Of a stretch of DNA of 64,000 bases, positions 21,437 to 34,650 are shown one piece after another; position 1 is the stretch's first letter; every line of letters starts with the position of its first letter. Origin of the DNA: Heterobasidion occidentale (taxonomy: Eukaryota > Basidiomycota > Agaricomycetes > Russulales > Bondarzewiaceae); the NCBI GenBank assembly GCA_039111635.1, contig JBCAQO010000005.1:992001-1056000 (forward strand), in the 5' to 3' direction. Both the position numbers and the translations under genes were made by a program. Below the pieces are notes generated by a model. The model saw only the letters and a program-made list of their open reading frames with translations, ran no database searches and was not told the origin of the DNA.

Positions 21437-23264
21437 ATGTCCACCGCCAGCCTCCCCAGCTACACCCCACCCGATTTTTCGAGGATCCCATCCTACACCG
21501 CCGAGCCGCAGGGACACGAGCGCCGCCTCGCCCAGGCGCCCCGCCCGCCGTACCGGCCGCGCGCCGCGGCTGATTTCGTGAAGCACAGCAAGTCCGGGGG
21601 GCTCAGCCTGCGGCTCTCGGAGCAGATAGACGGGGCGGTCGTGCCCGTGTACGGCGCGCGGAGTCCGATCGAGGGCGTGGTCGAGCTCGCCAAGGTGGAC
21701 GGGCTGGCGTACGTCGCGGTCAAGGTGCGTCGGGGCCACGCATGGGCTCGAGGCGGATCTAACTGAGTGCTGTAGATCGAAGGGATACTGAAGCTGAAGG
21801 AGGTCGCAGCGGGGGGGACGACGACGACGGTGCTGTGTAACGAGACGGTGTATCTGTGGCGGAAGGGCGTCGACGGCGGGGCGTGTCCGACCCGGCTAGC
21901 GTTCAGCGTGACGCTGCCGAGCTCGTTCGCAGACGAGAAGGGGACATATGTGCGTGTTGTGTGTTGCGCTGCTGCTTCGATCTGCGAGCTCAAATGACAT
22001 GACGCGCGCCAGCCCCTGCCCCCGACGTACGAGGCCCACCTCAGCGGCCTGCCCGGCTTCCAGGCCCACGTCGACTACTCCGTCACCGCCATCGCCAGCA
22101 AAAGCAAGACCGTCGTCCTTGGCCTCGGCGCAACGTCAGCCCGCCCTCCTCTGTCTTTCTCTCACCGTCCTCAGCTCACCGCCCTCGCGTTCTAGCACCG
22201 TCTGCACCCCCTTCACATACCACCCCCGTTTCCGCCCCAGCACCCCCCTTCCCCCACCGATGGCCCTCATACACAGGAGCCCTGGCCTCCAAGAAACGCC
22301 CCAATGGCGCATACACGAAAGCAAGCTCGTCTCGCGCTCACAGGGCGCGAGCGACATCGCCTGCAAGGTCCTCCCGCCCTCCCGCCCACCCCTCGTCACG
22401 TGCTCACCCGTCTGTCCTGCCCCCACAGCTCTACCTCCCCAAGTCCTCCGTCTTCTGCCTCTCCGAGCCCATCCCCTTTCACCTCTCCTTCGTCGCCTCC
22501 GCCATGTCCCTCGCCGCCCTCCTCCCCTTCGTCCCCTCCGCAAACCCGTACGCCTCGGGCCGCCCGTCCACCCGCATCCAACTCCTCCGCCAGACCAGCG
22601 TCGACGTCAAGTAAGCAGCGTGCCCCATGCCCCCGCGCACGTCATTGGACGCTCACGGTTCTTCTCGCGCCCACAGGAACGACTACGTGCCGGAGGGCAC
22701 CAACACCGAGATATGGCGCGTGCTCAACATCGGCGAGGGCTCCTTCTGGCGAACCGTGCGTCTCTTCCTTCTCCTTCTCGCTGCTTTTTTCTCCGGCGCC
22801 CGGCGCTCAATCGCGAACCCGCGCGGGGCTCACAGGCAGACGGACCCGACTGGATATCATTCGCCGGCGAGATCGCGATCAAGCCCGACGTCAAGATCGG
22901 GGGTTTCAAAGCAGGCGGCCTATGGGTCAAGGTACCGCCCTTCCCTTCCTCCCACTTCCCTCCTTCCCTCCTTCCCTCCCCGTTCCCCGGCGTTCTGTAT
23001 CTCCATCATCGACATCGAACCGCCGTCCATCCATCTGACCCACGCCTTCTCTTCCCCCCCTCTTCCCCCCCGCAGGACTGCGTCGTGCTCTCGATAACGC
23101 CGCCAGACGCGATCAAGGGCCCCATCGGCGACCTCCGGCACGTCGTCCCCGTGCGCATCGTCACGGACCCGTGGTCCACCGACGGCGCCGTCTCGCGCGA
23201 CAGCCCGACCGGCTCCGAGGAGTTCATGCTCGACCAGCCCGCGCTCGAGTATCACGCGCAGTAG
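21437..23264 (+). CDS. arrestin-like N-terminal domain protein 2
   Basis: Eight exons, 21437-21724, 21776-21949, 22013-22134, 22196-22367, 22429-22610, 22677-22755, 22836-22931, 23076-23264, giving 433 residues in one frame. N-terminal arrestin-like strand pattern LSLRLSEQIDGAVVPVYGAR, then GVVELAKVDGLAYVAVKIEG and LKLKEVAAGG, aligns with the first gene; both have a mid-protein YLPKS motif and a C-terminal WISFAGEIAIKPDVKIGGF / WVSWWGDVGVPPTV block before a final strand ending in a PVR or PVQ segment. Likely role as above: adaptor linking membrane cargo to endocytic or ubiquitin machinery, by inference from fold only. Introns are 50-145 nt, several with long pyrimidine runs. Confidence 0.82.
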
Positions 23265-24045
23265 CAGCGCGCGCGGGGTTTACTCTGTTCTGGACGGTAC
23301 ACTGGGCTCTGGGGGGGGGGGAGGCGCCGACGGAGAGCTCGTGCGGCGCGGTGGTGGTGCCGCGGTGCCGCGGGTACGTTTGGCATCACGCAGCATGATG
23401 ATATTAGTCGCATATAGTCGCATTTCCGCATCTCGCATTTTCGCACTCGCTCCACATACTACATGGCATATCGCATCACATTGGATTGTCGGATCGCACG
23501 CAACGCAACCTAGCGCAACCTAGCGCACCGCAGCGCGTGGAGCATGGAGCATGGGTCGAGCGCGGCGCGTCGTTTATTCGGGCCGGCCTGGCCATGGGCT
23601 GCATCTGCATCTGCATCTGCAGCTCTTCTTTCTGGGGCTCTGGGGCTCTGGGATTCCGACGTTCCGGGGTTCTAGTTTTAGCATATCGCACGACGCACGC
23701 ACGGTCGGACGTGGGGTCAGCCTCAGCGTTGCGAGGCGCAGCGCGACGCGTGTTATCGCGAGCGGTGGTTGTGATGTACTGTAGTAGCTTGTACTAGCCG
23801 TCGTGGCATGTGTAGAGTATATGCGCGTGCTGATCCATGCTTCTTTCTTTCCTTCCTCCTCCTGCTTTCTCGTCGGCATGACGTCAACGCCCCTGTGCCC
23901 GTATTGACCTCGAACTGGGACTTCATTCAATCTTGCTTGGCCCTCTCCCCCACTCATACCGTCTTCTCTGCTACCGACACTATCGCATCTACCACCGGCA
24001 CTCTCACGTCTTCGACTGCGAGCTAGGGCTTCCTCCTTGCTCTCA
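23265..24045. other. no gene; short repeats
   Basis: Contains short direct repeats (gcaacctagcgca units near 23500-23527; gcatct units at 23598-23618; ctggggctct units near 23634-23655). No coding signal recognised; probably 3' flank of the arrestin gene and promoter of the next. Confidence 0.5.
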
Positions 24046-25720
24046 ATGACCGATAATGGCGACGGCGACGGCGACTCGGGGCCCCGCCGCCTCACGGACA
24101 ATTACCCGCCCGCATACACCGACTTTTTCGGTAGCTCAATGCCTTGCATTTTCAAGCAGGGTACTCTCTAGGAGGTGCGCAATGGCCCTGGGGCTCACCC
24201 ATTTATACGCGAGGCCCGTCCCGTTTACGATGTCGAGAAAGTGGAGAGTTGGCGCTCCGTCGGGCAAGCTATCTGGAAACACATCGACACTCTCGATATC
24301 GAGTGGACTTTCATCAACCCGCTCGCCTACGCCAACGCCGGGGAGGCTGAGCCTTTCTGCTCTTTCGTCGTCGTCATCGGCGTGAAGCCTTTCACCGTCC
24401 CCTTCGCCCGCGCCGTTGAAGTTGCCACCGTCGCCGAGAAAATGCTCCACGATGCCGGCTTTGCCGAGGCCGAGGTGGCCGTGGTCGAGGGCGAAACGAC
24501 GCGCTCCGTTGCTCGCGGTCCCCAGCTGCTTTCCTTCGACCCTCTCCTCGACGATGTCCCTGAGTTGCGAAAGCGTTCACCAGCACGCTTGGCCCCGCCA
24601 TCGCACCTCTTCAGTTCCACCACTACGCGGGCACAGGCTCTCTCTACTACCGGTTCGGCGGAGACGACAAGCGTGTCGCCCTCTTGACTTGTGCACATGT
24701 CGCCCGTCCCCCTCCCGAGTACCCCAACGCCGGCAAGACAAGCACCAACACGGGCCAGCCTCGCGAGGAGATTATCTCACCTGGGTCTGGGGCTTATGAC
24801 AATGCAATCATTAAGGCTCTGAAGGCAGATATCGGCAGCCAAGTTCGCTCGATCACGGCATGGGACGCCGTGCTTGTTAGGCTCGGGGACCCTGAGCCAA
24901 ACGAGAATGCGAAAATCACCCAGAGGCGCACCGAGCACCTGTCGTTGGTGGACGGCGCGAAGAGGAGGATTGAGCAGGTGAAGGAGCTTCTGAACGCGGT
25001 CCAGGACCGTGCCGACCCTAGCAAGCGTGTCATCGGTTTCGTCCTCCACTGCGAGCCGATCGAGGTTTCGTCTGGGCCTCACGGGTTCACCAAGGATGGG
25101 CTCTCATCGAGCTCTACGACGACATGATCGACTGGAGCACGTTCAGAGGAAACCAGGTCTACGTCGGCACGTCCCTTTCGCATTTTTTTTGTTGATCTGT
25201 CTTCAACTCTTTTGTTTCACAGCTGCGAGGACCACGGTCTCTCAATACGGCGAGATCATGTGGCCCCAGGCTGCTATTCGGCAGATTATCAATATCCTGC
25301 GACGGCCTCCTTCAAGCGTATGGTATCGTGCAGGAGGATGAGCTACGCAACCCTCAGCACCTCGACGTTTATAACCAGAAGTGCCTCCTTGTTGTCAAGA
25401 ACGGAACGACTACGGCAACCACGTTCGGTCGCGTCAATGGCCTCGAATCTTTCGTTCGCCACTATCCTCCTTACGGCAGCAACGAGACGTCTGCCGAAAT
25501 CGCTGTGTTGAGGTACAGCAAGGGCCACGCCAGGTTCTCCGAGCCTGGAGACTCGGGATCGATCGTGCTCGACAGGACTGGTAAGATCGTCGGAGTACTT
25601 ACCGGTGGTGGAGGTCCTACGGATTGCACCGATGTGTCGTATCTCACCCCGTACTCCGACATCCACGCGCAGCTCACCGCCAAATATCCCGGCATCCACC
25701 TCTACCCGGTCGTCAACTGA
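24046..25720 (+). pseudogene. trypsin-fold serine peptidase-like protein, frame broken
   Basis: Belongs to a basidiomycete family with a ~170-residue N-terminal domain (here EARPVYDVEKVESW onward) followed by a trypsin-like fold. The catalytic triad positions are visible: His in ALLTCAHVARP, Asp in KDWALIELYDD once frame is restored, Ser in EPGDSGSIVLD, with GKIVGVLTGGGG after it. Disruptions relative to the expected frame: TAG at 24169-24171; single missing bases near 24575 (KRF), 25096 (KDWAL) and two between about 25260 and 25310 around EIMWPQ..ADYQYP..DGLLQAYGIV. An intron probably lies near 25172-25224. The sequence is otherwise well conserved, so either recent decay or sequence errors. 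Substrate unknown. Confidence 0.75.
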
Positions 25721-26072
25721 GCCTCCATGTATCAGCTACCTACCCAGAACGAAACATTTGTCGTGCTCGTAACTTGTGTGTGAAAATGGCAAACAGTAAG
25801 ACAGCTTTTATATAACCATTCCTTTGTTTGTGAGCATGTATAATCTCTTCCGGATCGCTGAACGTGTTGCTTGTTTCGCACTTACATCGTTGATTGTCTG
25901 GCTCTCCCGGAGCGGTGGACAAGGCTGTTTCCTGAATCGCATGCGAGAGCCTGTCCTCAGCAGGTTCCGAAGCACTACTGGCAGCATCTAGATGGACAAG
26001 GGTCAGAGTAATAGAGTCAGAGTCAGAGTCAGAGTCAGATCAAGTTTGAAGATGCCGAGCAGCAGCGAAAGT
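25721..26072. other. no gene; contains GAGTCA repeat
   Basis: Intergenic. A hexanucleotide repeat (GAGTCA, about four copies) lies at 26014-26038, just left of the MITE. Confidence 0.5.
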
Positions 26073-26074
26073 TA

Positions 26075-26453
26075 CAGGGTCTTGCATAATTTTTGAGAGA
26101 GTTGCATCAGAGAAAAACCGGGTTCCTGAACCAGGACTTGCCTAACTGGGCACCGCAGGCCGGGATGATCGGCAAAACCTTGTCACGCCCTCATGGCTCG
26201 GGGCTACTGCTTCCAGCTCACTGTGTGCTCACCTCTTTGTAGTACTTCATTCAACCTTACCATGGGTCCACCTATTCCTCGTTGAGTTCGAGAGCTGGTT
26301 ATTGACTGGGATTATTGAAGACAGCAGTGGCGAGTGATCGTCACAGGCGGGTCACGCAGGAAGGTCCGGCGCTTTTCTCTCATATCGAGAATGAAGCGCT
26401 CAGGAACCCGTTTTTTCCTGGCGAGACTTTCTCAAAAATTATGCAAGACCCTG
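26075..26453. mobile_element. MITE, Tc1/mariner-like, TA target site
   Basis: 379-bp element with terminal inverted repeats. The first 24 nt from the left end, beginning CAGGGTCTTGCATAATTTTT, match the reverse complement of the right end exactly; weaker inverted similarity continues to about 60 nt (both arms reach a CGGGTTCCTGA). It is flanked on each side by TA (26073-26074 and 26454-26455), the target duplication of Tc1/mariner-type transposons. It carries no transposase frame, so it is non-autonomous. It inserted about 20 bp outside duplication arm B. Confidence 0.85.
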
Positions 26454-26574
26454 TAAAGCGTGTTCTGGCGCAATTGGGGACTTTGCCCGAAACTACTCCG
26501 AGTATTACGTAGTGTTTACACTGATATCATCTTCTTTGGGCCTTGATACCCATTCAAGGACCAACACCTCCACA

Positions 26575-27346
26575 ATGGTCTTTGATTTTGACGCTGCAGA
26601 GCCTACAATCAACGAGTCTCCCTGGCTTACAGAACCGCGTGAGCGAAGGAATGCAGGCTTCCCCGACGATTGAGGAATCATAAGAAACTCCGAGCCAAGA
26701 TGCGACCATCTCTGGCGTCGGGGGATACGATGACCCGTCCTCCGCATCTCACATCGTGGGAGCAGAATGGGCAAAGTTATCATCAGATTTCACCAACGTA
26801 CGACGCCGTCTGCCTTTCCCGCCGATCTGATTACTCAAGTATTCACCTCTCGATGCTCCCAGGCTGGATACCGCGAGCTACCGCGAGGGCATCACCGCCG
26901 GGAAAGAGTCCGCGCTCCAAGAGGGCTTTGACGCCGACTTCGCACAGATCGGCGTGCCGCTCGGGCGCGAGCTGGGCATCATGCGCGGACTCGTAGCCGC
27001 GCTGTAGCACTTCTTGAACACGCTGCCGCAATCGGAGGCCACGACCGCACATATGACGGAGGCGCGCGACATCTCCACGCAGCTTGCGGAGGTGCGCTTC
27101 GCGGACGTCGCACCCCGTGATTTGGAGGCGGAGCAGCACGCGCGGGAGCATCTGGCGACATATGGCGAGGAGATGGATGAGAACGAGGAGGCGGAGGCGA
27201 AGCGGAGGGTAGAGCAGCTGACGGCGGGGACGAGCCGGGCGGGTGAGAGGGATCGGCCTGGGGTCGAGGACGTGCGGAGGTTGAAGGTCAGGCTGGAGGC
27301 GCTGAGCACCGCTGTGGGGATCGATGCGGCGTCTCTGTGGAGTTGA
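26575..27346 (+). pseudogene. YAE1: YAE1 pseudogene (duplicate B)
   Basis: Starts MVFDFDAAEPTINESPW, clearly the Yae1 paralogue, but about 100 extra bases with stops interrupt exon 1 before the shared AEWAKLSSDFTN region. An 11-nt duplication disturbs the AGYREGITAGKE motif, and a TAG at 27005-27007 replaces the CAG found in the other copy (AAL-stop-HFLNTLPQSE). The downstream frame continues through ARDISTQLAEVRFADVAPRD to a stop at 27346. Multiple independent lesions of different kinds make this a genuine pseudogene rather than a sequence error. Interestingly it keeps the G that is missing in the other copy at LQEGFD. Confidence 0.85.
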
Positions 27347-27896
27347 GGAGGGTCTGCTTCGACACGACTCTCGGGCGTCCCTGTTGAGCCGCATGGCGCA
27401 TTATCGCCAGAGCTCCTCGGTGCTCGCGCCCGTCTCCATCACAGTGGCCATGATCGTACGTGCAGTTCCTCCGTTCGATGGGAGTCCTGTTGACAAGCGC
27501 CACATTTTACAATTCCTCGCAGGCCCTACTCAGGCTCGACCCGAAGGGACGGTCTTGGCAGCTTGGTATACGGGATCTGCCCCTGGAAGCACAGATCTGT
27601 CATTCATCCTCCGGTGCCGTACCTAGATGTGTATAGATCCGAGTTGCGCCAAGAGCCTCGGCCTGTTTACGGAAATTGAATGGTGAGGGGCAGCAGGGGG
27701 CAGCAGGGGGCAGCTTGTTTATTTGTCTAGTTCCTGCTTAGAATTAAAGGAAACCTTGTCGCTTTTATTCGCTCTCACACGACGCCTCTCGCTCAACTCA
27801 AATGAGATTGTCCTTCTGATTCATAGCGATTGTAACAGCTGATATATTTCTACAGTGCCTCAGGAGCGAGTCAATCCTTCATGCATTCATGGCCCG
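27347..27896. other. intergenic, short minisatellite
   Basis: 3' flanks of two convergent duplicate genes. Holds three tandem GGGGGCAGCA-type units at about 27687-27715. No coding motif recognised. Confidence 0.5.
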
Positions 27897-29633
27897 CTAG
27901 TGCTCGGCTCCTACACTATCATGCTGTGGCCATTCCTTGAGTAAGGTTTGCCTTATGGATTTGACCTGCTCACCATGCGCTTGCGCGTAATTCTCATATG
28001 TCACATCCTTCACATATCTCCTCAGGTATTCTATATCCTCCAGATCGTCGTCGTCGTCGGTATTGATCGACAGACGCTCCAGCTGCAGACCGCATTTAAG
28101 TCTTTTTGACAGGAAGACCTCTAAGGCCTGGACAATATCCACCTGATGCAGATAGTCATAGAATGTTGAGAATTCTGGATCTGGCAGCCCGCAATTCACG
28201 ATGGCAAGCGTGGAGAGATTGGGAAGCAGAGGAGTCCGCGAGCTCCTTCTTGCGTTATCGTCGGGGGTGAGGGTCCTCAGGATGCCCGCGATGGCGTCGG
28301 ATGTCAGTCTGAGGATGCGAACGCCGGACATCGCGCTGAGGATCGGAACCCACGCCTCGAAGTTCTCGCACCGCAACGAGCCCTTCGCGCTGAGGGGCTC
28401 CACGTCCTCGGGGTCTTCCGGCGAAGTCAGGTGCCACTGCAGCGCGCGCACGACCGCCAAGGGCACTAGACGGTCGACCATACACTGCACGCCGTTCATC
28501 ATGGCTGCGTACGTGCGAGGAGAACTGTACAGCATGCTGAACTTGAAAAGCGCGTCACACCGAGGCTCACATTGACGGTTCCAACCGCCCTCGTATTCGA
28601 GCAGCGCTCGCCGTGGTCTGTCGACGGTAGGATTCGGGTACCAGGCGATGCACCAGTCCTTCTTCGGCTCGATTTCTACCTTGGCGTACAAAGGGCCCAC
28701 AGACCGGGAGATACCGCGGACGCGGTCAGCTATTACATCGAGCATGGCTTCGTACCACTCCTCGATACTTGGCCCCCTCCTGACGCGCAGGGTCAGCTGG
28801 AAGTGGACCGTCGGAGGTATCTGGAGCGGTTCAAAAAAGCTAACAAAGGTCTGGTAGCCATACAAGTCGATACACAGCCTGGAAAGGTGTGGAAGGTGTA
28901 TAACATCTCCAGAATGCTGACGATTTACAACTCTGACCTTGAGAGACTCGAGGAGCGGTGTGTGCTGCAGCAGCTTGAGTAGATCGTTTGCCTCATAGAT
29001 CTCCTGTATTTCGAGCTCGCGAAGATGGCCCAGCAGGGGAGAAGTGATGCTGATCGTCATCGTATCTCCGAGCCAAAGACGACGCAAGCGCGGGGCATAT
29101 CCCGAGAACAGATCCTCTTGCACTTCGCACTGGCCGACTTCCAAAACGAGTTTCTCGAGCAGAGGCACAGGGGCGGTCAATTGCCCGTGGAGCTTTCCTC
29201 CCAGTGCCTGAGCGGTTGCTCCTCCGGCACCAATATAGAGCTCCTTAATTCGAAAGGCATTGGTGGAGATGACGGCTATGATGTCGCGGAAGTCGGAATG
29301 GAAGGTGCTCAGCTCGAGAATGAGTGGATGTTTCCGCGAGCGCTTCAAAAGCTCGGAGACCCATCGATGGCTGAGATTGGTGGTGATGTGAGTCCACAAA
29401 TGAGGGCAGGCAAGCGAAATTGCACGCCAGAGATGGCAGACGTATGTGATGTTTATCCAGTCCGGAGCGGTGTCGTAAGAGTTTACAAGCAGCATTTCTG
29501 CGTTACTGGGATGATAGGCATCGCTGGCGTATTCGATGAATACCTGTTCCAGCATTTCGAGGGGTAGCTTCCCTATGGGATGCGGTACCAAAGCATTGGT
29601 GTACAGGTTGGGTTGCACCATGGTGGCCGCCAT
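27897..29633 (-). CDS. F-box-like protein with LRR-like tail (duplicate B, intact)
   Basis: Single exon, 578 residues, uninterrupted. Starts MAATMVQPNLYTNALVPHP and reaches the F-box GKLPLEMLEQVFIEYASD by residue ~22; the DWINITYVCHLWRAISLACP segment completes the F-box region. The remainder is leucine-rich with repeated LE-L spacing (LVLEVGQCEVQEDLFSGYAP, LRELEIQEI), ending RRYVKDVTYEN plus ~35 residues. By family a Skp1-binding SCF adaptor of unknown substrate. It is the intact member of the inverted duplicate pair and shows where the + copy at 15675 lost bases. Confidence 0.9.
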   Translation of the reverse strand: MAATMVQPNLYTNALVPHPIGKLPLEMLEQVFIEYASDAYHPSNAEMLLVNSYDTAPDWINITYVCHLWRAISLACPHLWTHITTNLSHRWVSELLKRSRKHPLILELSTFHSDFRDIIAVISTNAFRIKELYIGAGGATAQALGGKLHGQLTAPVPLLEKLVLEVGQCEVQEDLFSGYAPRLRRLWLGDTMTISITSPLLGHLRELEIQEIYEANDLLKLLQHTPLLESLKVRVVNRQHSGDVIHLPHLSRLCIDLYGYQTFVSFFEPLQIPPTVHFQLTLRVRRGPSIEEWYEAMLDVIADRVRGISRSVGPLYAKVEIEPKKDWCIAWYPNPTVDRPRRALLEYEGGWNRQCEPRCDALFKFSMLYSSPRTYAAMMNGVQCMVDRLVPLAVVRALQWHLTSPEDPEDVEPLSAKGSLRCENFEAWVPILSAMSGVRILRLTSDAIAGILRTLTPDDNARRSSRTPLLPNLSTLAIVNCGLPDPEFSTFYDYLHQVDIVQALEVFLSKRLKCGLQLERLSINTDDDDDLEDIEYLRRYVKDVTYENYAQAHGEQVKSIRQTLLKEWPQHDSVGAEH

Positions 29634-30120
29634 GATAATGTGCGATTTTAAAGTTCACGGCGGATCGCAGCGACTGGGTGACTAGACAAGGATGGTAGCG
29701 CCAGTGAGACAAGAAGGAGATAGAGACAGTGGTTCGCCGCATACCTTTCTACTGCTTAATTATCACGGTGGTCTGGTCTTCGATGGTGATCCTGATGAAT
29801 GTGTCGCGACTTGACGCGGCCTTGGGAGGGCTGTCGTCAGGATGTAAGGGGAAGAATTGACGAAAAAATGAACCGTGTGTCGTTTAGAAAGCGGAGATTC
29901 AGAGATTGACGACATCACCCTATTTACTATATATGATGCTCTTCAGAAGACCTCTGTGTATAGCAGACAGAACTGGCCGCCAGGACATTCCCCGGCAAAT
30001 GTGCCACGTGCATCGCCACAAGCGCGGCGTTTTCGTCTGCGCCGCGACAATTCCAGCTCGCCCGGAGACCATCACAACTCGATTGTACCGAACCACCGTA
30101 GTTTCAGGTGGAGCAGCCGT

Positions 30121-30475
30121 ATGTCTTCCGACGACGAATCGTCGTACTTTGAGCGGGAGCGCGACCGATTGGCGAGCGAAATCACCACAGTCCGTATCTG
30201 CCCTCCACCTGCCTGTGCGACTGAAGACATCAGCATCCTCATCTCTATCGCAGGGCTTCGAGGAGTTGCTCTCCTCGAGTAACATTCTCAACCGCAAGCT
30301 CGAGGAGGTTCTTGGGATGACGAAGGAATACGAGACCATCGCGTCGCTCTGGAGCAGTTTTCACGAGCTCATGCGCGGACAGAAAGGAGATGCGTCCACC
30401 ATGGAGGAGCAGCCTCCAGGCCTTCCAGGCACCGGCGGGCATGTCGTTGCATCGAAGCAGACCAACGAACTCTGA
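30121..30475 (+). CDS. DAD1: DASH complex subunit DAD1
   Basis: Two exons, 30121-30189 and 30254-30475, give 96 residues. The first ~60 residues match Dad1: YFERERDRLASEITTGFEEL, LNRKLEEVLGMTKEYETIA, SLWSSFHELM, a short helical coiled-coil protein. By family it is a subunit of the DASH/Dam1 ring that couples kinetochores to microtubule plus ends in fungi. A low-complexity C-terminal tail rich in Pro and Gly follows. Convergent with PKC1, whose stop codon lies 170 bp away on the opposite strand. Start chosen as the first ATG in frame. Confidence 0.88.
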
Positions 30476-30644
30476 ACTGTACGACACTTTGCAGAATCTG
30501 GACCGTGAAAGCAGGAGAAGTAATGACAACATTCTTATGCGTGACATGATAGGTATCCAAATACAGGACAATCACAACAAAGGCCACGTCCAACACGCTC
30601 GAGTCATACAGTTCTAACAAGACTGCCTCATAACAAATTTCCAC

Positions 30645-34481
<3,837 letters not shown>

Positions 34482-34650
34482 CGCAGTCTATTGGAGGCGA
34501 GCGACAACCGCTTGTTGCGGCTGTGAAAGAAAGAAAGTCGGAAAGAGAGAGAAAAGGCGAGGAGAGAGACGAAGACGAGAGTGATCAGAGTCCCGCCGGC
34601 TTACTCGCGCCACCATATTATCTCTGCCCCTGCTTTCCCACGCTCACCAC
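34482..34650. promoter_or_regulatory. divergent promoter PKC1 / uncharacterised gene
   Basis: The start codons of PKC1 (34481, minus) and the next gene (34651, plus) are 169 bp apart, so both promoters must overlap here. Purine-rich on the plus strand. No specific site recognised. Confidence 0.5.

Larger units (their letters stand above)
26475..29860 (-). repeat. arm B of inverted segmental duplication (YAE1 + F-box)
   Basis: Reverse-oriented counterpart of 15466-18655. Here the order is YAE1 forward (broken) and F-box reverse (intact). Shared sequence covers both genes and their upstream regions. This arm has extra insertions in the YAE1 first exon and an 11-nt tandem duplication (taccgcgagc / taccgcgagg near 26872-26893). 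Confidence 0.85.

Noticed and set aside
24169..24230. Intron that would remove the TAG at 24169-24171 in the trypsin-fold gene
   Set aside because: The possible GT..AG segment would delete the conserved GPGAHPF region and leaves the wrong phase.
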